This document shows, piece by piece, positions 42,859 to 51,839 of a stretch of 64,000 nucleotides of DNA (the first letter of the stretch is position 1; each line of letters begins with the position of its first letter). The position numbers and the translations under genes are program-made. The notes beneath the pieces were generated by a model, which was not told the DNA's origin, did not search any database, and saw only the letters and a program-made list of their open reading frames with translations. Source of the DNA: Candidatus Mycobacterium wuenschmannii (GTDB lineage: Bacteria > Actinomycetota > Actinomycetes > Mycobacteriales > Mycobacteriaceae). The stretch lies in NCBI RefSeq assembly GCF_030252325.1, contig NZ_CP126981.1, positions 3,162,001-3,226,000 on the forward strand. Direction: 5' to 3'.

Positions 42859-43736
42859 TGAAGTACACCTGCAGTATCGCCTTCGGGCAGATCGACCAGC
42901 TGACCGAATTGGCCAGGACCGCGGAGGAGGTCGGGTTCGACTCGATCGCGCTGCCGGACTCCATCTTCTATTTCGAGAAGCAGTCCGTCGACTATCCCTA
43001 CACCGCCGACGGTAAGCGGATGTTCGACGAGGAGTCGCCCTGGGTCGACCCGCTGATCCTGGCGGGCGCGATGGGTGCGGTCACCTCGAAGCTACGGTTC
43101 TACACGAACGTGATGAAGCTGGGGTCGCGCAACCCGCTGCTGCTGGCGCGCCAGGTCGGCTCGGTGGCCAACCTGACCAACAACCGCTTCGGCTTCGGTG
43201 TCGGGATCGGTTGGGCACCGGAGGAATTCGAGTGGTGCGGCGTCCCCTTCGCCAAGCGCGGCAAGCGTGTCGACGAGATGATCGAGGTCATCAAGCTGGT
43301 GCTGGCCGGCGGCATGGTCGAATTCCACGGCGATTTCTATGATTTCGACCGCCTGCAGATGAGCCCCGCTCCCACCGAACCGGTGCCGTTCTACGTGGGC
43401 GGCCACACCGACGTGGCGCTGCGCCGAGCGGCGCGGGTCGGCGACGGTTGGACCTCGGCGATGATGACGCACGCGGAACTCGACGAGACGATTGGCAAGC
43501 TCAAGACGCTCCTGGCCGAAAACGGCCGCGCGGACGTGCCTTTCGAGTACCAGGCGGTGTGCATCGACAAGTTCGGCGTGGACGGTCATCGTGAGCTCGC
43601 CGAGATCGGGGTCACCGACTACATCACCATCCCGTGGATCCTGGACGGGCTCGGGACCGACGCGCCGCTGGAGCAGAAGAAAGACTCGCTGAAGCGGTGG
43701 GCCGAAACCTACATCCACTCGGGCTGGCAGGACTGA
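42858..43736 (+). CDS. F420-dependent LLM oxidoreductase, second copy in the locus
   Basis: This 292-residue luciferase-like protein has MKYTCSIAFGQIDQL, GFDSIALPDSIFYFEKQSVDYPYT, LRFYTNVMKLGSRNPLLLARQVGSV and GFGVGIGWAPEEFEWCGVPF. This is the F420-LLM signature, with an N-terminal TIM barrel and a flavin/F420 pocket. The start is ATG 42858 in a TGATG overlap with the ltp3 stop; GTG 42855 is an alternative. It ends in a TGATG overlap with the SnoaL-like gene. The substrate is unknown; dehydrogenation or reduction of a steroid side-chain intermediate is inferred. Confidence 0.88.
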   Translation: MKYTCSIAFGQIDQLTELARTAEEVGFDSIALPDSIFYFEKQSVDYPYTADGKRMFDEESPWVDPLILAGAMGAVTSKLRFYTNVMKLGSRNPLLLARQVGSVANLTNNRFGFGVGIGWAPEEFEWCGVPFAKRGKRVDEMIEVIKLVLAGGMVEFHGDFYDFDRLQMSPAPTEPVPFYVGGHTDVALRRAARVGDGWTSAMMTHAELDETIGKLKTLLAENGRADVPFEYQAVCIDKFGVDGHRELAEIGVTDYITIPWILDGLGTDAPLEQKKDSLKRWAETYIHSGWQD

Positions 43737-44149
43737 TGGCCGGCAACGACACCGCCGCGCACCTGGCCGGCAAGAGGTCCCGCGATGCGGTCGCGGCCCG
43801 CGACAAAGAGGCCTGGGTGGCGAATTTCGCCGACAACGGCATCGTCGAAGACCCGGTCGGCCCTTCACATTTCGACCCCGAAGGCAAAGGCCATCGCGGC
43901 CGTGACGCCATCTCGGCGTTCTGGGACATGGCGATCGCGCCCACCGACAAGATCGAGTTCGTCTTCGACAAGACGTACCAATGCGGCAACGAGGAAGCCA
44001 ATATCGGCCACATCCTGATCACCGCAGCCGGACATCAAGTGACCGCCGAGGGCGTCTTCACCTACAAGGTCGACAGCGACGGCAAGATGCTGGCGCTGCG
44101 CGCGTTCTGGGAAGTCGACCAGGCCACCGCGAGCGCCCGCAAGATCTAA
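43736..44149 (+). CDS. SnoaL/NTF2-fold small protein
   Basis: This 137-residue protein of the SnoaL/NTF2 fold has KRSRDAVAARDKEAWVANFADNGIVEDPVG, then GHRGRDAISAFWDM, and a sheet ending AFWEVDQATASARKI. The fold houses ketosteroid isomerases and dehydratases, and the acidic pocket residues (Asp and Glu in NGIVEDPVG) are kept. It is the last gene of the run that starts at 39617, coupled by TGATG to the LLM gene. Its TAA overlaps the end of the convergent carbonic-anhydrase-like gene by four bases. Confidence 0.82.
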   Translation: MAGNDTAAHLAGKRSRDAVAARDKEAWVANFADNGIVEDPVGPSHFDPEGKGHRGRDAISAFWDMAIAPTDKIEFVFDKTYQCGNEEANIGHILITAAGHQVTAEGVFTYKVDSDGKMLALRAFWEVDQATASARKI

Positions 44150-44670
44150 ATCGGCTCCAGCCCAGCCAGATAGCGCTGCGCGAGATCCTGGTACGCCTTC
44201 GGGTTCACCTTCACCCACATCTCGGCGCCGGTGCCGGCGATCGGCCCCTTGACCGTCGCAGGCGCCCCGACCACCAACACCTCGGCGGGAATCTTGGTGC
44301 CGCCGGTCACCAGCGCGCCGGCCGCAACCAGGCTGCGCGCGCCGATCACTGCGCCGTCGAGCACGGTGGCGTGGTTGGCGATCAGCGCCTCGGCACCGAT
44401 GTGCGCGCCGTGGATGACGCACATGTGCGCTACCGTCGCCCCGGGCCCGATGTCGACCGGGATGCCCGGCGGTGAATGCAGTAAGGACCCGTCCTGGACG
44501 TTGGCGCCCTCGCGCACAATGACCGGCCCGTAGTCGGCGCGTAGCACGGTGTTGAACCACACCGACGCTCCGGCCTCGACAACGACATCACCGATCAAGG
44601 TGGCGGTCGGCGCGACGAAGGCGGTGGGGTCAACCCGCGGCGCTCGTCCTTCAAAGGCAAACAGCGGCAT
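44146..44670 (-). CDS. Gamma-carbonic-anhydrase-like left-handed beta-helix protein (Rv3525c-like)
   Basis: This 174-residue protein is a left-handed beta-helix made of hexapeptide repeats (TATLIGDVVVEAGASVWF, AHIGAEALIANHATVLDG). Histidines in LLHSPPG, VAHMCVIHGAHIG and IANHATV are at the zinc sites of the gamma carbonic anhydrase family. Whether it is a carbonic anhydrase or an acyltransferase-like relative is open. It shows no KstR operator of its own: the operator at 44741 is 71 bases from its start and mainly in front of kshA, but could serve both. Confidence 0.87.
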   Translation of the reverse strand: MPLFAFEGRAPRVDPTAFVAPTATLIGDVVVEAGASVWFNTVLRADYGPVIVREGANVQDGSLLHSPPGIPVDIGPGATVAHMCVIHGAHIGAEALIANHATVLDGAVIGARSLVAAGALVTGGTKIPAEVLVVGAPATVKGPIAGTGAEMWVKVNPKAYQDLAQRYLAGLEPI

Positions 44671-44740
44671 CGTTCAGATATACCGCAGGCCGGGTAACCG
44701 GCGGTGATGTGCCCGTCATTGCGCGATCCGGGGCCAAAAC

Positions 44741-44754
44741 TGTAACGTGTTCTA
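44741..44754. promoter_or_regulatory. KstR operator in front of kshA
   Basis: TGTAACGTGTTCTA fits the consensus. It lies 29 bases upstream of the kshA ATG at 44784 and upstream of the divergent carbonic-anhydrase-like gene (start 44670). Confidence 0.8.
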
Positions 44755-44783
44755 GTTAGAAGCCCGATTCATCTGGAGACCTC

Positions 44784-45938
44784 ATGGCTACCGAAACCGC
44801 CGAAGTTCGCGAAATCGACGCCGGCACCCTGCCTGACCGCTACGCCCGCGGTTGGCACTGCCTTGGCCCGGTCAAGGACTACCTGGACGGCGAACCCCAC
44901 GGCATCGAGGCGTTCGGCACCCATCTCGTCGTCTTCGCCGACTCACACGGTGACCTGCACGTCTTGGACGGCTACTGCCGGCACATGGGCGGCAACCTGG
45001 CGCAGGGCACCATCAAGGGCGACGAGGTCGCCTGCCCGTTCCACGACTGGCGCTGGGGCGGCGACGGCAAGTGCAAGCTGGTTCCCTACGCCAAGCGCAC
45101 CCCGCGACTGGCCCGGACCCGGTCGTGGACGACCGACGTGCGCAGCGGCCTGCTGTACGTGTGGCACGACCACGAGGGCAATCCTCCGCCCCCGGAACTG
45201 CGTATCCCCGAGCTTCCCGAGTTCGCGAGCGACGAGTGGACCGACTGGCGATGGAACTCGATGCTGATCGAGGGCTCCAACTGCCGCGAGATCATCGACA
45301 ACGTCACCGACATGGCGCACTTCTTCTACATCCACTTCGGTCTGCCGACGTATTTCAAGAACGTCTTCGAGGGCCACATCGCCTCGCAGTACCTGCACAA
45401 CGTCGGCCGCCCGGACGTCAACGACCTCGGCACCTCCTACGGTGAGGCGCACCTGGATTCGGAGGCGTCGTACTTCGGCCCGTCGTTCATGATCAACTGG
45501 CTGCACAACCAGTACGGCGGTTTCAAGGCCGAGTCGATCCTGATCAATTGCCACTACCCGGTCAACCAGAACTCATTCGTGCTGATGTGGGGCGTCATCG
45601 TCGAAAAGCCCAAGGGCATGGACGAAGAGATGACCAACAAGCTCGCCACCGTCTTCACCGAGGGCGTCAGCAAGGGCTTCTTACAGGACGTCGAGATCTG
45701 GAAGCACAAGACCCGCATCGACAACCCGCTGTTGGTCGAGGAGGACGGCGCGGTCTACCAGATGCGTCGTTGGTACCAGCAGTTCTACGTCGACGCGGCC
45801 GACGTCACGCCGGACATGACGGACCGCTTCGAGATCGAGGTGGACACCACGATCGCCAACGAGAAGTGGCATGTCGAGGTCGACGAGAACCTCGCCAAGC
45901 AGGCCGAAGAAGAGAAGACCGAGCAGCCGGCTACATGA
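44784..45938 (+). CDS. kshA: 3-ketosteroid 9-alpha-hydroxylase oxygenase KshA
   Basis: This 384-residue Rieske oxygenase has GYCRHMGGNL and ACPFHDWRWGG (Cys/His cluster ligands). NVTDMAHFFYIHFG carries the mononuclear-iron histidines, with a conserved C-terminus DVTPDMTDRFEIEVD. It hydroxylates C9 of 1,4-androstadiene-3,17-dione (or its CoA-linked forms) and, with KstD, opens ring B. Electrons come from KshB, encoded elsewhere. A KstR operator is 29 bases upstream. Its TGA overlaps the start of the small partner gene. Confidence 0.97.
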   Translation: MATETAEVREIDAGTLPDRYARGWHCLGPVKDYLDGEPHGIEAFGTHLVVFADSHGDLHVLDGYCRHMGGNLAQGTIKGDEVACPFHDWRWGGDGKCKLVPYAKRTPRLARTRSWTTDVRSGLLYVWHDHEGNPPPPELRIPELPEFASDEWTDWRWNSMLIEGSNCREIIDNVTDMAHFFYIHFGLPTYFKNVFEGHIASQYLHNVGRPDVNDLGTSYGEAHLDSEASYFGPSFMINWLHNQYGGFKAESILINCHYPVNQNSFVLMWGVIVEKPKGMDEEMTNKLATVFTEGVSKGFLQDVEIWKHKTRIDNPLLVEEDGAVYQMRRWYQQFYVDAADVTPDMTDRFEIEVDTTIANEKWHVEVDENLAKQAEEEKTEQPAT

Positions 45939-46393
45939 GTTCGTCCAAGGAGTCTCCCGACGTCGATCGGCTGGCCCGATCGATGCTGATGCTCCGTGGC
46001 GATCACGACCATGACGACCCAGCTCCGACGGGTAACGGCAGCGGATCATGGTCCAAGGCACCGAATTTCGCCAACGACCCGGATCGCGCCGCCGCGGTGC
46101 GCGCCGCCACGCAGGCCGACAAGACTCGCTACCTGACCTCGGGGCAGCAGCCGGTCGATTGCCGGTTCTGCCATGCGACGGTCAACGTCAAGCGGATGGG
46201 CCCGGGACACACTGCGGTGCAATGGAATAGCGACGCGTCGCAGCGGTGTGCCTACTTCGCCGAGATCCGCGCCGGCGGCGAGCCGACCGCGCGGGCGCGA
46301 GCCTGCCCGAAACTCGGCGACAGCATCGAGCACGCCGTCGCCGAGGGCTGCCTGGAAGCGGTTTCGACCGCGACTCCCCCGGGGGACGGTTAG
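45935..46393 (+). CDS. Small cysteine-rich protein after kshA (Rv3527-like)
   Basis: This is a 152-residue protein. The first 60 residues are charged and probably disordered (RGDHDHDDPAPTGNG). It then has VDCRFCHATVNV, HTAVQWNSDASQRCAYFAEIRA, RARACPKLGDSIEHAV and a final GCLEAV. The spaced cysteines resemble a zinc or iron-sulphur site. A shorter paralogue with the same core follows the KshA-like gene at 3762-4064, so the pairing with a KshA is not accidental. Function unknown. ATG 45935 overlaps the kshA stop. The end overlaps the convergent gene at 46390 by four bases. Confidence 0.85.
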   Translation: MSSSKESPDVDRLARSMLMLRGDHDHDDPAPTGNGSGSWSKAPNFANDPDRAAAVRAATQADKTRYLTSGQQPVDCRFCHATVNVKRMGPGHTAVQWNSDASQRCAYFAEIRAGGEPTARARACPKLGDSIEHAVAEGCLEAVSTATPPGDG

Positions 46394-47535
46394 AGCCCGG
46401 CGAACCGCTCCTTGACTTCGTCTGCGGTCAACCCGTAGTCGTCCAGCGAGTATTTGTGTTTGGGAGCCCTTGCACCGCTTTGGCTTTCGGCGTGGCTATC
46501 CTGCATAGCCTTGCTCGCCTCCTCGGTGAGCGTGATGTCGAACTTGCGGTAGATGTCGGCCACCGTGCCGATCGGGTCGGCGATGAGCTCGTGGTAGTCG
46601 ACGTCGTAGAACTGATCCGGGTTGTACTTCTTGCGCGCGGCGTTGAACTGCTCCAGACCGCGCGACCAGGTTTCCATTGCGTCCGAACCGATTTGGTCGC
46701 CGGTGAATTTCGTCGACCAACCGTCAGCGGTGGTCTGGGCCAGCGAACACATCGACGCCATGATCGTCTCGACCGGCCGGTGGGTCTGGATCACCAGCGC
46801 ATCGGGGTAGGCCTCCATCAGCGCGTCGAGCGCGAACAGGTGGCTCGGGTTCTTCAACACCCACCGCTTGTCGGCGTCGTTGAGCCCGATCAGCTGGAGG
46901 TTCTTGCGGTGCCGCTGGTAGGCGGGCGTCCAGTTCTGCTGCGCCAACCACTTTGAGTAACTCGGCAGATGCGCCAGCGTCTCATAGGACACCGAATGCA
47001 GCGATTGACGCAGCAGCTGCCAGCATTCCTCGAGTTCGTAGGCGGCCATGAAGTGAAGACCGGTGTAGCCCGGGTTGTCCTCGTGGTGCTGGTTGAACTG
47101 ATCGTCGAGTCGGCGGTACAGGTGGTGGGAGTCCCAGGTGTCGCGTGGCGGACGCGGTTGCGGGAACTCCGCGAGCCACATGTGCAGGCCCTGGTGCGCC
47201 GGGTCGGCGCCGAGCAATCGATGCAACGCCGTGGTGCCGGTGCGCACCAGACCGGTGACGAAGATCGGCCGCTTCACTTCGACGTCGGCGTGCTGGGGGT
47301 ACTGCTTCCACGCCGACTCCGACAGCAGCCGGGCCACCAGCGCACCGCGCAGGAAGAAGCGATTCATCTTGCTGCCCAACACCGTTAGGCCGGCTTCCTG
47401 CCGGTAGGAGTCCAGCAGAACGCCGAGTGCTTCGCGGTAGTTGTCGTTGTCGTCGCCGAAGTCGTCGAGCCCAGTCAGCTTGGTCGCCGAGGCATGCAAC
47501 TCGTCGACGGTCGCGATGTCAGTGCGTTCAGCCAT
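46390..47535 (-). CDS. Sulfotransferase-family protein (Rv3529c-like)
   Basis: This 381-residue protein of the Sulfotransfer_3/STF fold has the 5'-phosphosulphate binding loop VTGLVRTGTTALHRLL near residue 95. It also has WVLKNPSHLFALDALMEAYPDALVIQTHR and the C-terminal FYDVDYHELIADP. It would transfer sulphate from PAPS to an alcohol, and a steroid alcohol is a natural guess. Its neighbours in M. tuberculosis (Rv3529c-Rv3531c) belong to the KstR group. It is downstream of the SDR gene at 47538 (gap two bases) and probably cotranscribed from the operator at 49473. Confidence 0.87.
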   Translation of the reverse strand: MAERTDIATVDELHASATKLTGLDDFGDDNDNYREALGVLLDSYRQEAGLTVLGSKMNRFFLRGALVARLLSESAWKQYPQHADVEVKRPIFVTGLVRTGTTALHRLLGADPAHQGLHMWLAEFPQPRPPRDTWDSHHLYRRLDDQFNQHHEDNPGYTGLHFMAAYELEECWQLLRQSLHSVSYETLAHLPSYSKWLAQQNWTPAYQRHRKNLQLIGLNDADKRWVLKNPSHLFALDALMEAYPDALVIQTHRPVETIMASMCSLAQTTADGWSTKFTGDQIGSDAMETWSRGLEQFNAARKKYNPDQFYDVDYHELIADPIGTVADIYRKFDITLTEEASKAMQDSHAESQSGARAPKHKYSLDDYGLTADEVKERFAGL

Positions 47536-47537
47536 GG

Positions 47538-48326
47538 TCAGTTGTGGTACTCGCCGCAGTTCACGTCGAGCGTCTGTCCACTGATGCCGCTGGACATGTC
47601 GCTGGCCATGAACATGATCGCCGCCGCCACCTCGTCCTCGGTGGGCAGCCGCTTGAGGTCGGAGTTCGCCGCGGTGGCCTTGTAGATCTCGTCGGCACTG
47701 GTGCCGTATTTACCAGCCTGGTGCTCGAAGTAGCCCTGCAGCGTCTCGCCCCAGATATAGCCGGGCGCAACGGAGTTCACGCGGATGCCCTTCTCGCCGA
47801 GCTCGGTGGCCAACGACTGTGACATCGACAGCAGCGCGGACTTCGCCATCTTGTAGGCGCCGTACTTGGCCTGTGAGTGGCGCAGCACCATGGAGTTGAC
47901 GTTGACGATCGCGCCGTTCGCTTCCTCCAGCGCCGGAGTGAAGGCCTGGATCAGCCGCAGCGCGCCCAGCGCGCTCAGCTCGATCGCGTCACGGATGTGC
48001 TGGAAGCTGGTGCCCGCCAATGGTTTCATCGACGGCACCCGAAACGCATTGTTGATCAACACATCTACTTTGCCGAAGTTCGACGTGGTCGACTCGACCA
48101 AGGCGGCGACGTCGTCGTCCTCGGTGATGTCCGCGCGAACCGCGAGCGCCTTGTGCCCGGCGTCGCCGAGTTGCTTGGCGAGCTCCTCCAGCCGCTCGAC
48201 CGTGCGCGCGGCCAGCACCAATTCGGCGCCGTCCTTCGCGCACCGGTGGGCCAGCGTGGTGCCGAGCCCCGGGCCCACACCGCTGATCACGATGACTTTC
48301 TTCTCGAGCAGTCCGGTCATGTTCAC
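47538..48326 (-). CDS. Short-chain dehydrogenase/reductase (Rv3530c-like)
   Basis: This 262-residue SDR has VISGVGPGLGTTLAHRCA (Gly-rich loop), AARTVERLEEL, NNAF in place of NNAG, and VNSMVLRHSQAKYGAYKMAKSAL with the Tyr-x3-Lys pair. SVAPGYIWG completes it. It begins with GTG at 48326, overlapping the previous stop by four bases; ATG 48320 is an alternative. It sits between the unknown protein 48323-49462 and the sulfotransferase, in one operon. The steroid substrate is unknown. Confidence 0.88.
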   Translation of the reverse strand: MNMTGLLEKKVIVISGVGPGLGTTLAHRCAKDGAELVLAARTVERLEELAKQLGDAGHKALAVRADITEDDDVAALVESTTSNFGKVDVLINNAFRVPSMKPLAGTSFQHIRDAIELSALGALRLIQAFTPALEEANGAIVNVNSMVLRHSQAKYGAYKMAKSALLSMSQSLATELGEKGIRVNSVAPGYIWGETLQGYFEHQAGKYGTSADEIYKATAANSDLKRLPTEDEVAAAIMFMASDMSSGISGQTLDVNCGEYHN

Positions 48327-49462
48327 CCCAGCATCCTTGCTGCAATTTGCTTTTGGCGCAACGCTATTCGGCTGCGCCAGTCGTCGTCGGAAATCTTATT
48401 GTGCTCGTAATGCGGCAAGACCCCCGGGAGCTTGTCCAGGCTGACCAACTCGACGGTCGGCCCATCGGCTTCGGTGAGTTGCCGCGATACCCGCTGCCAC
48501 CGGAACTGCAGAAAGCCGCGTCGGTGGCCGAGCGTTTCGACCCAATTGGTGACGCCCGGGTTCTGATCGGACACGACGATGCGCACCTTGCCATCCGGAT
48601 CCGACTGCGCCTGAGCGTTGTTCAGCGATGTCTGGTGATTGATGTAGTCCAGCGAGATGTACCAGAGGCTCCCCAGCTGGAATCCGAGGTAGGGGGCGTC
48701 GGTCACCGGCAGGGTGATGACGAGCGCCTCGTCGGGGCGCAACTCGAAATGCCCGACCGACGAGTACTGCGTCGCCAGACCGCCGGGCGTCAGCCGGGGC
48801 GCGACCATGGTGTTGACCGGCAGGTCCAGATAGAACCACTGCGGGAACTGCAGCCAGGTCTTGATTCGGTTGACCAGTTGCTTACCGGCTGCGCTGTAAC
48901 GCTTTTCGATCGTGGCGCGGGTCAGCGGCGGCGGCGCCGTGCCGGCGGTGTCCGCTCGCGAGATGGACAGTGTGCCGCGCTGGGCGGCCCAGTCGCCGTA
49001 CACCTCGCGGATCACCAGCTGGCCGGGACTGTTCGGTCGGACCTGCCACTGGAAGCTACCGTCCGCGGCGATCTCGAGTTCGCGGTCGTCGAACGCGGCT
49101 TGACTGACCGGGACGTTGTCGTCGGTGTACTCGCCGCCGAGCAGTTGGAAGCTCAGGTCCGTAGTGCTACCGCGCACGCCGGTGACGGTGTAGTCCTGGT
49201 TGGGTTGCACGCGACAGCCGAAATACAGAGTGTCGGGATTGTCGAGGCCCATCTTGGTGTACGGGCCGGTGCCGGAGAGCAGCACAGGATGGTCGCGGTC
49301 GTAGTCGAACACCATGTGCGTACAGGCCGCCACACAGCCGGCCAGGTACTGCAGCCCCTCCAACAGGTCGGCTTCGGTCTCGATGTGCGGAGCTGCGGCG
49401 ACTAGTTTCTCGGACTCGGTGATGGCATCGATCAGCGGCTGAGAGAACAGGGAATCCGGCAC
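48323..49462 (-). CDS. Unrecognised KstR-controlled 379-residue protein (Rv3531c-like)
   Basis: I recognise the place (Rv3531c) but no clear domain. The protein has no signal peptide. It contains AGCVAACTHMVFDYDRDHPVLLSG, a SFQLLGGEYTDDNVPVS sheet, FPQWFYLDLPVNTMVAP and RRGFLQFRWQRVSRQL, with many aromatic residues and beta strands. It starts with GTG at 49462 and is preceded by a perfect KstR palindrome. It is the first gene of the run 49462-46390. An enzymatic role on sterol esters or CoA derivatives is inferred from regulation only. Confidence 0.82.
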   Translation of the reverse strand: MPDSLFSQPLIDAITESEKLVAAAPHIETEADLLEGLQYLAGCVAACTHMVFDYDRDHPVLLSGTGPYTKMGLDNPDTLYFGCRVQPNQDYTVTGVRGSTTDLSFQLLGGEYTDDNVPVSQAAFDDRELEIAADGSFQWQVRPNSPGQLVIREVYGDWAAQRGTLSISRADTAGTAPPPLTRATIEKRYSAAGKQLVNRIKTWLQFPQWFYLDLPVNTMVAPRLTPGGLATQYSSVGHFELRPDEALVITLPVTDAPYLGFQLGSLWYISLDYINHQTSLNNAQAQSDPDGKVRIVVSDQNPGVTNWVETLGHRRGFLQFRWQRVSRQLTEADGPTVELVSLDKLPGVLPHYEHNKISDDDWRSRIALRQKQIAARMLG

Positions 49463-49472
49463 GCTCTGACGC

Positions 49473-49486
49473 TAGAACGTGTTCTA
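49473..49486. promoter_or_regulatory. KstR operator in front of the Rv3531c-like gene
   Basis: TAGAACGTGTTCTA is a perfect KstR palindrome, 10 bases upstream of the GTG at 49462. Confidence 0.82.
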
Positions 49487-49528
49487 GTTTTCGTCAACAA
49501 GCGAACATGCGCCGACGATGCGGATTAG

Positions 49529-49804
49529 CTAGTCAGTGCACTTCTGCGACAGGTCGATCAGTTGCTGACGAACGTCCGGATGCCGATTCAGGTAGCCGAT
49601 CACATCCGGGCCGCCACCCTCTGCCCTCGACTGCGAGGAGAGATGCGCTTTGACGTCCGGATGGCGGCTGAGATACGAGTCAATGGACTGACCCACCGTC
49701 TGATCGCAGGCGGCGTTCGCCGCCGGCAGCGCAATAATCGTCGCGGCCGAAGCTGCGACCAGCCCGCCGGCGATGCGGCCGGCCCACGCGAGTGACGTGC
49801 TCAT
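49529..49804 (-). CDS. Hemophore-like secreted small protein
   Basis: This is a 91-residue exported protein. A signal peptide (SLAWAGRIAGGLVAASAATIIALPAANA) runs to about residue 32. Two repeats of a YLxRHPDV motif follow (SYLSRHPDVKAHL and GYLNRHPDVRQQL), with one Cys after the signal and one at the end (QKCTD). This resembles the small mycobacterial hemophore/haem-binding (MHB) family. It lies between two sterol genes without a KstR operator and so looks like an unrelated insertion. Where M. tuberculosis has PPE61/PPE62, this species has this small gene. Confidence 0.75.
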   Translation of the reverse strand: MSTSLAWAGRIAGGLVAASAATIIALPAANAACDQTVGQSIDSYLSRHPDVKAHLSSQSRAEGGGPDVIGYLNRHPDVRQQLIDLSQKCTD

Positions 49805-49855
49805 GGGCGCGACGCTACGCCCGGCGGCTATGCGCAGCCTGTGCGTTCGCCCAGA

Positions 49856-50902
49856 CTATGTCGTGGCGCCTTCCTGCTCGCGCTTGATCTCCAGCGCGAT
49901 GTCGATGAGCTGGTCTTCCTGACCGCCGATCAGCTTGCGCTGCCCGGCCCGGTGCAGTAGCTGGTGAGCGGGCACGCCGTAACGCTCGGACTGCCGGACG
50001 GCGTGCTTGAGGAAGCTCGAGTAGACGCCGGAGTAGCCCATGATCAGCGCGTTACGGTCGAGCAGGCATTCGGCCGGCATCGCCGGTGCGACAACCTCCT
50101 CGGCGGCGTCGGCGATGTCGAAGAAGTCGATGCCGGTCTTGACGCCGATCTTGTCGAACACCCCGATCAGCGCCTCGACGGGCGCGTTACCGGCGCCGGC
50201 TCCGAAGCGCCGGCAGGAGCCGTCGATCTGCTTGGCACCGGCCCGGACGGCCTCGACGGAGTTCGCGACGCCGAGGCCGAGGTTCTCGTGGCCGTGGAAA
50301 CCGACCTGGGCGTCGTCACCGAGTTCGGCAACCAACGCCGAGACCCGGTCGGCCACGCCGTCGAGCACCAACGCTCCGGCGGAATCGACGACGTAGACAC
50401 ACTGGCAGCCGGCGTCGGCCATGATGCGGGCCTGTGCCGCCAACTTCTCCGGCGGGATGGTGTGCGACATCATCAGGAAGCCAACGGTTTCCAGGCCCAG
50501 CTCGCGAGCGAGCCCGAAGTGCTGGATCGAGACGTCGGCCTCGGTGCAGTGGGTGGCGATGCGGCAGATCGAGCCACCGTTGTTCTGCGCCTCCTTGATG
50601 TCTTCCTTGGTGCCGACACCGGGCAGCATCAGGAAGGCGATCTTGGCTTCCTTGGCGGTCTCCGCGGCGAGCTTGATCAATTCCTGCTCGGGCGTCTTGG
50701 AGAAGCCGTAATTAAAGCTCGAGCCGCCCAGGCCGTCGCCGTGGGTCACCTCGATCACCGGAACGCCGGCGTTGTCGAGAGCGGCCACGATCGCGCCGAC
50801 CTCGTCCTTGGTGAACTGGTGACGCTTGTGGTGCGAGCCGTCGCGTAGGGAGGTGTCCGTCATCCGGACGTCCCAGATCGGGTTGAAGAAGATGTCGCTC
50901 AT
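49856..50902 (-). CDS. hsaF: 4-hydroxy-2-oxovalerate aldolase HsaF
   Basis: This 348-residue DRE-TIM metallolyase has [17 protein letters not shown] (acid and metal residues), [33 protein letters not shown] (metal-binding HxH) and [10 protein letters not shown]. It splits 4-hydroxy-2-oxo acids from ring A/B of cholesterol to pyruvate and an aldehyde, which is channelled to HsaG. It begins ATG 50902, four bases overlapping hsaG's stop. The operon order hsaE-hsaG-hsaF matches the known one. Confidence 0.96.
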   Translation of the reverse strand: MSDIFFNPIWDVRMTDTSLRDGSHHKRHQFTKDEVGAIVAALDNAGVPVIEVTHGDGLGGSSFNYGFSKTPEQELIKLAAETAKEAKIAFLMLPGVGTKEDIKEAQNNGGSICRIATHCTEADVSIQHFGLARELGLETVGFLMMSHTIPPEKLAAQARIMADAGCQCVYVVDSAGALVLDGVADRVSALVAELGDDAQVGFHGHENLGLGVANSVEAVRAGAKQIDGSCRRFGAGAGNAPVEALIGVFDKIGVKTGIDFFDIADAAEEVVAPAMPAECLLDRNALIMGYSGVYSSFLKHAVRQSERYGVPAHQLLHRAGQRKLIGGQEDQLIDIALEIKREQEGATT

Positions 50903-51819
50903 GCTTTCGCTCCTCCGGCCGTCGCGGTCAGCGACTCCTTCGCGATTTCCTCGCCGACCTTGGTGGCCGCGGCGGTCATGATGTCGAGGTTGCCCGCGTA
51001 CGGCGGCAGGTAGTCGCCGGCGCCTTCGACCTCGACGAAGGTGGTGACCAGTGCCTGGCCCCCGGAGTGCACCGACGGGTCGTCAAACTGCGGCTCGTTG
51101 AGCAGGCGGTAGCCGGGCACGTAGGTCTGCACCTCGGCGACGACGTCGTGGATCGACTTGGCGATCGCGTCGCGGTCGGCGTCTTCGGGGATCGCGCAGA
51201 AGATGGTGTCGCGCATGATCATTGGCGGGTCGGCGGGGTTCAGGATGATGATCGCCTTGCCGCACTTTGCGCCACCGATGGTCTGGACGCCCTTGCTGGT
51301 GGTCTTGGTGAACTCGTCGATGTTGGCGCGGGTGCCCGGGCCGGCCGAACTCGACGACACCGACGCGACGATCTCGGCGTAGGGCACGTCGACTGTCCGG
51401 GAAACCGCGTAGACGATGGGGATGGTGGCCTGGCCGCCGCAGGTGATCATGTTGACGTTCGGGGCGTCCAGGTGGTCGCGGAGGTTGGCCGGCGGGATCA
51501 CGGCCGGACCGACCGCGGCGGGCGTGAGGTCGATGGCCCGGATTCCGGCGGCCTCGTACTTCGGCGCGGCGTCGCGGTGCACGTAGGCGCTGGTCGCCTC
51601 GAAGACCATGTCGGGCTTTTCGGACTGGGCCAGCAGCCAGTCGACGCCTTCATGGGTGGTCTCGAGCCCGAGCTTGCGGGCGCGGGCCAGGCCCTCGCTG
51701 TCGGGGTCGATGCCGACCATCCAGCGCGGTTCGAGCCACTCCGAGCGGAGCAGTTTGTAGAGCAGGTCGGTGCTGATGTTGCCCGACCCGACTATGGCCA
51801 CACTCATCTTCGACGGCAT
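50899..51819 (-). CDS. hsaG: Acylating aldehyde dehydrogenase HsaG
   Basis: This 306-residue enzyme turns the aldehyde from HsaF into acyl-CoA with NAD. It has the Rossmann motif [16 protein letters not shown] and the nucleophile Cys in [15 protein letters not shown], followed by [16 protein letters not shown]. It physically partners HsaF for channelling. ATG 51819 has a good AAGGAGCG ribosome site, 20 bases from the hsaE stop. Confidence 0.96.
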   Translation of the reverse strand: MPSKMSVAIVGSGNISTDLLYKLLRSEWLEPRWMVGIDPDSEGLARARKLGLETTHEGVDWLLAQSEKPDMVFEATSAYVHRDAAPKYEAAGIRAIDLTPAAVGPAVIPPANLRDHLDAPNVNMITCGGQATIPIVYAVSRTVDVPYAEIVASVSSSSAGPGTRANIDEFTKTTSKGVQTIGGAKCGKAIIILNPADPPMIMRDTIFCAIPEDADRDAIAKSIHDVVAEVQTYVPGYRLLNEPQFDDPSVHSGGQALVTTFVEVEGAGDYLPPYAGNLDIMTAAATKVGEEIAKESLTATAGGAKA

Positions 51820-51839
51820 GGACGCTCCTTAGTTTCTGG

